Shown here one piece after another: positions 22,244 through 28,604 of a stretch of 28,604 nucleotides of DNA. The stretch lies in NCBI GenBank assembly GCA_016742125.1, contig JACVCM010000038.1, positions 1-28,604 of the forward strand, in the 5' to 3' direction. The stretch is from Sphingomonadaceae bacterium. GTDB lineage: Bacteria > Pseudomonadota > Alphaproteobacteria > Sphingomonadales > Sphingomonadaceae. Position 1 is the stretch's first letter. Every line of letters begins with the position of its first letter. Under the pieces are notes generated by a model. That model had not been told where the DNA came from, searched no databases, and saw nothing but the letters and a program-made list of their open reading frames with translations. The position numbers were made by a program, and so were the translations under genes.

Positions 22244-22338
22244 ATGCACCAATTGCAACCCTAACGTAAACCGGCAAAAATGCTGTCAAAGCCCAGGGCA
22301 TAGCGAAATGGTTGGTGCAATCGCATCTCAGTTACCCA

Positions 22339-22367
22339 TTGACATAGCGCAAACGTGTGCATAAATA
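22339..22367 (+). promoter_or_regulatory. Promoter with LacI-type operator 3, upstream of the TonB receptor
   Basis: A perfect TTGACA (22339-22344) and TAAATA (22362-22367) are separated by exactly 17 bp. The operator GCAAACGTGTGC fills the spacer at 22349-22360. It is identical over 14 bases (CGCAAACGTGTGCA) to operator 2, 4.5 kb away. This is a textbook repressible layout. Confidence 0.85.
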
Positions 22368-22445
22368 GCAAGAAAACAAGCGGGCGCCCAAATGTCGTTC
22401 GGTCGGCGCAGGAGCATCCCAGACCGATTTGGAGAGGGAACAAGC

Positions 22446-24779
22446 ATGACCAGCAACCGTCACATTCTTTTGTCGCACCCGGCCCCCCTCGGGCTCATCG
22501 TTGCAATGGGTTTGAGCGGGCTGTGTCCATCCCCTGCCTATGCACAAGACACCGAATCGATCGAGCAAAAGGATTCTGGTGCGCTGGACGAAATTGTTGT
22601 CACGGCGCAACGACGCGCTGAGAATCTGCAGGATGTGCCGATCTCGGTTACAGCATTTGGCGCAGATGAGGTGGCGACTGCGCGCATCCAGTCTCTGAAC
22701 GATCTCGCATCCCGGATTCCCGGCTTCAGCGTCAACACGTTCTCTCAATCCCGCGCCAATCCGGCGTTGCGCGGCGGATCCTCGTCGCTGACTGCGCCTG
22801 GCGCCGAACAGGCCATCGGGTTGTTTATCGACGATGTGTATTTCGGTGGCAGCGGCGACTTTGAAGTCGATTTGTTCGATGTTGAGCGGATTGAAGTCCT
22901 CAAGGGCCCTCAGGGAACGTTGTTCGGGCGCAATACGACCGGCGGCACGATCAACGTGGTCACAAAAACCCCTGGCCAGACTTTTGAATCCCAAGGCGAA
23001 GTTACACTTGGCAACTATGATTATTTTCAGGCTCGGGCCTATGTTGCGGGCCCATTGTCGGAAAAGCTTGCCGGATCGCTTGCATTTACCTCAACAGACC
23101 GGGATGGCACGTCGCTTAACATCACGACAGGCAATCGCGTTGATACGCTCAACCGCGCCTCGGTGCGGGGCAAGCTTGCTTGGGAGGCCAGCGATAGCCT
23201 TAAAGTCGTGCTGGGTTTGGGCTATAGCCGCATTAACGAAACCGCGCCAGCGCGCGATAATCTCTTCCCAAATGTGCCGGTCGATAATCAGGCCCTGCTT
23301 GCAACAGGTTGGGTGCCGGACGATGATCCACGCGTTGTGCAGATGTGGACGGATGGCAGCTATAAGTCGGAACAATGGACCGGCAGTTTGCGCATTTCCA
23401 AAGAGCTCGCGAATGCAGAGCTGCTGTCGCTGACTTCCTATCGCAATCTTAGAACGAGGGAGCTACCCGTTCCACTAACTGGTACGCCAGTTCCGATGTT
23501 TGATTTTGGCGAACCCCGCACACTTGATGCGGTCAGTCAGGAAATTCGCTATATTTCAGATTATTCTGGCGCCTTCAATGTCGTCGGCGGGGTCTTTCTG
23601 TACTATGCTAATGAGTCGCGGGATATTAACGGGGTCTTCCATTGGGAACCCAATGCAGCTGGCGCTCTGTTCCAATCTTTGACATTCTGCCCGCTGCAAA
23701 ACCCGAATGACATCGTTGTATCAGCAGCCTGCCGTACCAACTATGCTTCGCTGTTTGAGCCCGGAACCTTCCGCGTTTTTCAACGAACCAGGACCAAAAG
23801 TGCATCAGCATTTCTGCAAGGCAATTATAAAATTGTCGATAGTCTGACGCTTACGTTGGGTGGCCGTTACACTTACGACCATAAACGCGCGACCGGCTTC
23901 TCCTCGGGCGATCCAGAGTTTTTCTGGCATCCTGCAGATATCCTGGTCGATGACTCTGAAGATTGGGGTCAATTCACCTATCGTGTCGCCCTGGATTGGC
24001 GGGCAACGGCTGATATCCTGCTCTATGCGTCACGCTCGACGGGTTTTCGCAGCGGCGCCTATGAATTGACCCAAAGCGATCCCGCGCTCTCGTCAGCGCC
24101 AGTCGGCCCCGAAAAAGTGCTGAGCCACGAAGTTGGTTTCAAAAGCCGTTTCTGGGATGGAAAGGCCCAATTCAACATTGCGGCCTTTCATGCGAAATAC
24201 ACTGATCTACAATTTTTCGTCAACACCGGTCAGGCAAGTGTTACCACCAATGCGGGTCAGGCGACGGTCAAAGGCATTGAAATAGATGCCATGCTGGCGC
24301 CGGTCGATGGTCTGACGCTCAGTGCTGCTTATTCCTATCAGAAAGGAAGCTCAAAGGGCATTCCGCCAGAAGCCGAAATTGCAGATGGAACCGCGCCAGC
24401 GGGCACAATCCCGCATACGGTGGTTTTAGGTCTCGACTATGAATATGAATTCGCCAATGGTCGAGCACTTTCGATCCACGGCGATTTCACGCACAAGAGC
24501 CGATATAATTTGGAATTTAATGATGTTCCACAATATATCAGTGGCATCAAATCGCAGATAAATGCAAGCATAGCCTATCGCACTGCCAAAAATATCGAAC
24601 TGCGCCTATGGGGCAAGAACCTCACAAATGAGAATGTTGTGACATATGGTCAGGATTTCTGGTTCGGCTATTACAGCCTGCCTACAGCACTTGCCAACCC
24701 GGCAGTCTTCACCGAAACATCCCAGCCGCGCTATGCCGATCCAAGGACTTATGGCATCACCTTCAGCGCCAAATTCTAG
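22446..24779 (+). CDS. TonB-dependent outer-membrane receptor
   Basis: A 777-residue TonB-dependent receptor that would carry a substrate across the outer membrane using TonB-ExbB-ExbD energy. Start at the ATG of MTSNRHILL, behind GGAGAGGGAA; an upstream ATG at 22392 lacks a site. A signal peptide of about 33 residues ends PAYA before QDTES. The TonB-box-like DEIVVTAQRR and plug domain follow (VPISVTAFGADEV, NPALRGGSSS, VERIEVLKGPQGTLFGRNTT, GGTINVVTKTP). The barrel ends in an aromatic-terminated strand (YGITFSAKF). The type is abundant in sphingomonads and often dedicated to aromatic or plant-derived substrates. It is controlled by operator 3 and presumably imports the substrate of the hydrolytic operon. 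Confidence 0.95.
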   Translation: MTSNRHILLSHPAPLGLIVAMGLSGLCPSPAYAQDTESIEQKDSGALDEIVVTAQRRAENLQDVPISVTAFGADEVATARIQSLNDLASRIPGFSVNTFSQSRANPALRGGSSSLTAPGAEQAIGLFIDDVYFGGSGDFEVDLFDVERIEVLKGPQGTLFGRNTTGGTINVVTKTPGQTFESQGEVTLGNYDYFQARAYVAGPLSEKLAGSLAFTSTDRDGTSLNITTGNRVDTLNRASVRGKLAWEASDSLKVVLGLGYSRINETAPARDNLFPNVPVDNQALLATGWVPDDDPRVVQMWTDGSYKSEQWTGSLRISKELANAELLSLTSYRNLRTRELPVPLTGTPVPMFDFGEPRTLDAVSQEIRYISDYSGAFNVVGGVFLYYANESRDINGVFHWEPNAAGALFQSLTFCPLQNPNDIVVSAACRTNYASLFEPGTFRVFQRTRTKSASAFLQGNYKIVDSLTLTLGGRYTYDHKRATGFSSGDPEFFWHPADILVDDSEDWGQFTYRVALDWRATADILLYASRSTGFRSGAYELTQSDPALSSAPVGPEKVLSHEVGFKSRFWDGKAQFNIAAFHAKYTDLQFFVNTGQASVTTNAGQATVKGIEIDAMLAPVDGLTLSAAYSYQKGSSKGIPPEAEIADGTAPAGTIPHTVVLGLDYEYEFANGRALSIHGDFTHKSRYNLEFNDVPQYISGIKSQINASIAYRTAKNIELRLWGKNLTNENVVTYGQDFWFGYYSLPTALANPAVFTETSQPRYADPRTYGITFSAKF

Positions 24780-24997
24780 GGCGTGGGGTTTTGACTGAAC
24801 CGCACCCAGTTTGCTCGAGGCTATTTGGTTCAAGTTAGGCAGCCATGGGCAGTTCGTCCGGCATGGTATAATATCGTGCTCTGGTCTCGGTGGGGAGGGG
24901 GCAGGTCAGTCATTGACCCTCAGGTTCGGCTGGGATGCAAATCGGGAAAGATTGAGGGTCGATCCGCGCCAATCCATTGCTATCCAAACTAAGGTTC
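24780..24997. other. Spacer after the receptor with an IS-end vestige
   Basis: No gene seen. The 12 bases GGGGGCAGGTCA at 24897-24908 equal the outermost bases of the IS end at 13372-13383. An 8-bp inverted repeat GACCCTCA/TGAGGGTC lies at 24915-24922 and 24953-24960. A TATAAT occurs at 24867-24872 without a matching -35. Confidence 0.45.
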
Positions 24998-25031
24998 TGA
25001 CCGGCCCCCATTGAGTGGTCCGGCTTGATTG

Positions 25032-25928
25032 TTAGTGCATGATCGCCTCCTTGGCCAGTGCTGGCCGCAGGTGGAGCGAAGCGGAACCGGAGGGCGGCAC
25101 TGGCCAAGGAACAGCTTCTGGCGCGGGCGGACGATAGCCCAGTGAGCTATGCGGACGCACTGTGTTGTAATGCCGCCGCCATGCCTCGATCAGGATTTGC
25201 GCCTCAGCCAGGCTGTAGAAGATTTCACCATTCAGCAGCTCATCGCGCAGGCTGCCATTGAACGATTCACAATAGCCATTCTCCCACGGGCTGCCCGGCG
25301 TGATGTAAAGCGTCTGGACGCCGACCTGTGCCAGCCATTCCTTCACAGCTATGGCGATGAACTCGGGGCCATTGTCGGACCTTATATGCGCTGGCGGACC
25401 GTGGACGACGAACAACTCGGCGAGGATCGCCAGCACATCCCCGCTTCGGATCCTGCGGGCCACAAGCAGCGCGATGCATTCGCGGCTCGCCTCGTCGATG
25501 ATTGCCAGAATGCGGAACTTGCGGCCATCACGCGTCCGGCCCTCAACAAAGTCATAAGCCCACACATGCCCCGGATATTCAGGGCGCAGCCGGATGCACG
25601 ATCCATCGTTCAACCACAGCCGTCCGCGCTTAGGCTGCTTTTGCGGCACCTTCAGCCCCTCGCGTCGCCAGATACGCTCAACCCGCTTGCGGTTCACACA
25701 CCAACCTGCCGAGCGCAGCAGTGCCGTGACACGGTGATAGCCGTAACGACCATATTGTCGCGCCAGGGCAATAATGTCTTCGGTCAGTGCCTGCTCATCA
25801 TCTGCCCCACGCGGGACTTTGCGCTGCGTCGATCGGTGCTGACCCAGAACGCGGCAGATGCGCCGTTCCGAGACAGGCAGTTCCTTGCGGATATGATCGA
25901 TACAGCGCCGTCGTCGCGCGGGGCTCAA
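25032..25928 (-). CDS. IS3-family transposase OrfB (DDE integrase)
   Basis: A 298-residue rve-domain transposase catalytic subunit, normally made as an OrfAB fusion by -1 frameshifting. An HTH-like N-terminus (SERRICRVLGQHRSTQRKVP) and GRYGYHRVTALLRSAGW lead to the catalytic DDE set: Asp in HVWAYDFVEGRTRDGRK, Asp in HIRSDNGPEFIAIAVKEW and Glu in PWENGYCESFNGSLRDELL. It ends YNTVRPHSSLGYRPPAPEA plus a tail that finishes in the terminal repeat region. The open frame begins at a TTG (25928) inside the orfA stop region. All catalytic residues are present, so the element could be active. Confidence 0.95.
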   Translation of the reverse strand: MSPARRRRCIDHIRKELPVSERRICRVLGQHRSTQRKVPRGADDEQALTEDIIALARQYGRYGYHRVTALLRSAGWCVNRKRVERIWRREGLKVPQKQPKRGRLWLNDGSCIRLRPEYPGHVWAYDFVEGRTRDGRKFRILAIIDEASRECIALLVARRIRSGDVLAILAELFVVHGPPAHIRSDNGPEFIAIAVKEWLAQVGVQTLYITPGSPWENGYCESFNGSLRDELLNGEIFYSLAEAQILIEAWRRHYNTVRPHSSLGYRPPAPEAVPWPVPPSGSASLHLRPALAKEAIMH

Positions 25929-26203
25929 TAGTTTCCCCGCGAAGCCTCTTGCAAGATCAGCTTGTCGAGCGTCAGATCAGAGATCGCACGACGCAGCCGC
26001 GCATTCTCCTTCTCCAAATCTTTCATCCGCCGAGCCTGATCCGTCTTCAAGCCGCCATATTCCTTGCGCCAGCGGTAATAGGTCTGCTCGCTGATCGCCA
26101 ACCGGCGACATGCATCCGCCGTCGTCCCGCCCTGCGCCAGCACAATCTCCGCCTCACGCAGCTTGCCGATAATCTCCTCCGGCGTGTGTTTCTTGAATGG
26201 CAT
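25925..26203 (-). CDS. IS3-family transposase OrfA
   Basis: A 92-residue OrfA starting MPFKKHTPEEIIGKLREAE, with GGAAAG-type purines upstream; an ATG at 26248 would begin within the terminal repeat. It contains the HTH (TTADACRRLAISEQTYYRWR) and a leucine-zipper-like helix (RMKDLEKENARLRRAISDL) for dimerisation, and ends QEASRGNY. It recognises the IS ends. Its last codons contain the slippery GGGAAAC that allows read-through into orfB. Confidence 0.94.
   Translation of the reverse strand: MPFKKHTPEEIIGKLREAEIVLAQGGTTADACRRLAISEQTYYRWRKEYGGLKTDQARRMKDLEKENARLRRAISDLTLDKLILQEASRGNY
25931..25937 (-). promoter_or_regulatory. Programmed -1 frameshift site GGGAAAC
   Basis: On the minus strand the orfA frame reads CGG GGA AAC TAT TGA. 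The heptamer G GGA AAC fits X XXY YYZ and precedes the orfA stop by one codon. A slip of -1 continues as CTA TTG AGC CCC, the start of orfB, and yields the OrfAB transposase. Confidence 0.85.
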
Positions 26204-26266
26204 TCGTCTTTCCCTTCCGTGTCCAAAATAACATAGATTTTGGACCACTCTGAAGGGGGCAGATCA

Positions 26267-27402
26267 AATATGCGCTGCTCGCGCGGCAGCGAGAGGGCAA
26301 GCCGCTGAGCGCTGAAGCGATCCTCGATTATAAGATGGTCGACGACGATTTCCTGCTCGCACCGGTGATCGCGGCCTATCTGCTCGATACCGCCGAAGGA
26401 CGCGCACGAGCGGCGGCCTTTCTGCAGCGCAAGAGCCCGGAGGGGGTCCGCTATGGCGAATTGCTGAGCCGCAACCTGCGCTTTGTTGCGGCACGCGCGC
26501 AGCCATTTGCCCAAACACCTGCATATCACAACATGATCTCACTGCTGCCGGGGATTACCGTTGGCGAATGGCGCGACAGCCAAAAAGGGCTGGGCGGGGA
26601 TGGCCGTTATGCCTATAATATAAACGGCGTTTTCGTGCCGGCGGCGTTGGATGCGGCGGTGCGGCTACGTGCGAGCGGCCTGTTGACGCCTTATGGTGGC
26701 GACCTTTCTGATCTGGGCGATCTTTCGACAATGGCGCGGGTCTGGGCGCGCGAGGCACCACGGCTGTTTGAGGTTTCGCTTACAGCCGGCGAGGCGAACG
26801 ACCGTGTGGCGGCCTTCGCCAAATTGCGCGGCGTACCGCAAATCGCCAGTGCGTCCGCGCCGGTTCGCTTTCATGCGCTTGCGCTCGACGCGCAGGGCGC
26901 GCCGGTTCCCGTCCTGCATTCGGACGAAGGTTTCCTGCTGCTGTTCGGAAATCCCGATGCCCGCCAGCTCGATGTCGCGCTGCGTTCGATCATGCAGCCT
27001 TATCCGGCGGGATTGGTGACATCTGCCGGGATGCTGGTCGCCAATCCGGCGCTGGCCACGCCCGATCGCTATCCTGTTTTCGACAAGACCCGATATCATG
27101 GCGAAGTGACCTGGTCCTGGCAGCAAGGCCTTATGGTTGCCGGGATCAAACGGCAGCTTGGCCGAACCGATCTCCCGGAAGAATCGCGTGCCTTGCTGCG
27201 CGTGGCGCAAGCCAAAATCGCCAGCGTCTTGCGATCGACCCACACCATTCGGGGGTCTGAGCTTTGGTCGTGGCACTATAAAGATGGCCGCTATGCAGTC
27301 GCGCCCTTTGGCCAGAACAGCGGCGACGAAACCGAGTCAAACTCGGTCCAGCTCTGGAGCACCATCGGGTTGGCGACTGCGTGCACCGAGGTCACAAATT
27401 GA
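26267..27402 (+). pseudogene. Unrecognised enzyme-like protein, 5' end lost at the IS border
   Basis: The frame is open right from the IS border (YALLARQREGKPLSAEAILD, then KMVDDDFLLAPVIAAYLLD) to a stop at 27400-27402, giving about 377 residues; an internal ATG at 26335 is not a convincing start because coding-like sequence continues above it. I recognise no family with confidence. Motifs such as AYNINGVFVPAALDAAVRL, RYHGEVTWSWQQGLMVAGIK and ELWSWHYKDGRYAVAPFGQ loosely recall (alpha/alpha)6-barrel glycosidase-type proteins. Most likely the N-terminus, including any signal peptide, was removed by the IS-linked deletion, so the gene is probably dead. Its last 11 bases overlap the stop of the convergent acyl-CoA dehydrogenase gene. 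Confidence 0.6.
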
Positions 27403-28600
27403 GCAATTGCTTTGCGATGATGCCGCGCTGGATTTCGGTTGAGCCGCCGAAGATCGAGCGGGCGCGGCTGTTGAGATACATGGGCATGGCAAGTTCGGCT
27501 TCGATCGAGCCGACAGGATCGCCTGCATCCTGGCGGTAAAGCGGGCGATGTGTTTCCAGCGCCAGCCCGTGATGCGGATGGGCATCGACCTTCAAGAGAT
27601 CGAGTTTTTGTCGAATGTCGGCGGCGACCAGCTTGACAATCGAGGTTTTGCCACCGGGCCGGATGCCTTGGGCCAGTTGCGCCAGCAGCCGAAGCTCAAA
27701 GGCTTCGAGCGCTAGGGCCTGCACTTCGAGCGCGCAAAGTTTCTGAACGAATGAGGGTTGATCCAGCAGGGTGCCGCCGCAGCCGTCAGGGCGGCTCTGG
27801 GCTAGTTCGCGCAGGCGGCGGAGCTGGGCGATCAGGATCGGGGCAAAGCAGGAGCCGCCACGTTCGTTTTCCAGCAGGAATTTGGCGATTTCCCATCCCT
27901 GGCCTTCTGCGCCGACCCGATTTTCCACCGGTACGCGCGCATCGTCGAGGAATACCGCATTGACTTCATGATCGCCGGCAAGCGTCAGGACCGGCCTGAC
28001 CTCGACCCCCGGCTGATCCATATCGATCAGGAGGAAGCTGATCCCCTGCTGTGGCCGGTCCATCTCCTGCGTACGGGCGAGGCAGAACATCCAGTTGGCG
28101 AAATGCGCATGTGTCGTCCACATCTTGCTGCCGTTCACGACATAGTGGTCGCCGCGCAATTCGGCCCGCGTCTTCAGGCTGGCAAGATCGGAACCTGCCC
28201 CGGCTTCCGAATAGCCCTGGCACCAATAATGCTCGCCAGAGAGGATGCGCGGCAGGAAATACTCCTTCTGCGCCGCAGTGCCATAGGTGTAGATCACAGG
28301 GCCAGCGAGTTTCAGCCCCAGGCCAACCAGGCCGGGAGCGCCCGCAATTGCGCATTCGCGTTCGAAAATATAGCGCTGCACCGGCGTCCAGCCTGGGCCT
28401 CCGGCGCTTTCGGGCCATAGATAGCCCGCCCATCCCCGTTCGTTCAGCAGCGCCTGCCAGCCGAGCGCAATATCCTGCTCAACAAAGACCGTTGGCGTTC
28501 GCGCCATTGCTTCGCGCAGATAGGGCGTCAGCTGCTCCGCCAGAAAGGCCTGGACGTCCCGCTGAAACGCCTTGTACGCATCGGAGAAACCCATGTCCAT
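27392..28600 (-). CDS. Acyl-CoA dehydrogenase
   Basis: A 402-residue FAD-dependent acyl-CoA dehydrogenase, oxidising an acyl-CoA thioester at the alpha-beta bond. Visible parts: N-terminal helical domain (GWAGYLWPESAGGPGWTPVQ), the FAD-binding QGYSEAGAGSDLASLKTRAE and VNGSKMWTTHAHFANWMFCL, the middle beta-domain (GISFLLIDMDQPGVEVRP) and the C-terminal FGGSTEIQRGIIAKQLL. Such proteins in sphingomonads and actinobacteria often act on bulky steroid or CoA side chains, but nothing here fixes the substrate. Two nearby ATG codons (28600 and 28594) could start it, and the upstream region is outside the window, so the N-terminus is provisional. Confidence 0.93.
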   Translation of the reverse strand: MDMGFSDAYKAFQRDVQAFLAEQLTPYLREAMARTPTVFVEQDIALGWQALLNERGWAGYLWPESAGGPGWTPVQRYIFERECAIAGAPGLVGLGLKLAGPVIYTYGTAAQKEYFLPRILSGEHYWCQGYSEAGAGSDLASLKTRAELRGDHYVVNGSKMWTTHAHFANWMFCLARTQEMDRPQQGISFLLIDMDQPGVEVRPVLTLAGDHEVNAVFLDDARVPVENRVGAEGQGWEIAKFLLENERGGSCFAPILIAQLRRLRELAQSRPDGCGGTLLDQPSFVQKLCALEVQALALEAFELRLLAQLAQGIRPGGKTSIVKLVAADIRQKLDLLKVDAHPHHGLALETHRPLYRQDAGDPVGSIEAELAMPMYLNSRARSIFGGSTEIQRGIIAKQLLNL

Positions 28601-28604
28601 CCCG

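Larger units (their letters stand above)
24998..26266 (-). mobile_element. Intact IS3-family insertion sequence
   Basis: A 1269-bp element with imperfect terminal inverted repeats: left TGACCGGCCCCC with GAGTGGTCC following, right (reading inward) TGATCTGCCCCC with GAGTGGTCC following. It has orfA and orfB on the minus strand and a canonical frameshift heptamer. No 3- or 4-bp target duplication is visible (TTC left, AAT right), and the gene on the right is truncated at the border, which points to a deletion next to the IS. Confidence 0.92.

Noticed and set aside
24867..24872. Perfect TATAAT as a promoter after the TonB receptor.
   Set aside because: There is no -35 element at the correct distance and no gene follows on the plus strand.

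Overview
The window looks like chromosome or large-plasmid DNA from a sphingomonad (order Sphingomonadales, Alphaproteobacteria). The grounds are a high-GC background, a large TonB-dependent receptor beside a LacI-type regulator, a DUF3363-type relaxase, and TrbI/DUF2274/AlpA-type genes. This placement rests on protein resemblance only; no rRNA or housekeeping marker is present.

Region 1 (1-6115) is a complete-looking type II-C CRISPR-Cas locus. A 20-repeat array (36-nt repeats, 29-31-nt spacers) lies convergent to a minus-strand cas9-cas1-cas2 operon. Cas9 is compact (1066 residues) and keeps all RuvC and HNH catalytic residues. Divergent from cas9 is an unannotated tracrRNA at about 6037-6115 (+). 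It has a promoter, an anti-repeat that pairs with the whole 5' part of the repeat, a small nexus-like hairpin and an intrinsic terminator. Each repeat also carries a promoter-like -35/extended -10 pair, so crRNAs may be transcribed individually.

Region 2 (6132-12976) is the wreck of a conjugative element: a full-length relaxase ending 16 bp from the tracrRNA terminator, a short SSB, an AlpA-type regulator, a frameshifted DUF2274 gene and the C-terminus of TrbI. Into it are mixed an orphan RHS core fragment, a small AT-rich membrane protein and a broken IS3-family element. The CRISPR-Cas locus therefore appears to be cargo of, or embedded in, a mobile element.

Region 3 (12974-13383) is two abutting IS remnants. 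Region 4 (13815-24779) is a catabolic island. A minus-strand operon (DUF1636 iron-sulfur-like protein, amidohydrolase, two alpha/beta hydrolases, NIPSNAP protein) diverges from a plus-strand operon (2-hydroxyacid dehydrogenase, atypical enolase paralogue, APH-fold kinase). A LacI regulator and a TonB-dependent receptor follow. Three near-identical palindromic operators (core GCAAACGTGTGC) sit upstream of both operons and the receptor, which defines a local LacI regulon. My reading is that the receptor imports an unknown compound, the hydrolases cleave it, and the dehydrogenase, kinase and enolase-like protein channel a hydroxyacid fragment to central metabolism.

Region 5 (24998-28604) is an intact IS3-family element with a canonical slippery heptamer, a gene whose 5' part was lost at the IS, and an acyl-CoA dehydrogenase. 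The ends of this IS and of the remnant at 13335-13383 are related and in inverted orientation, so the catabolic island is bracketed like a composite transposon.
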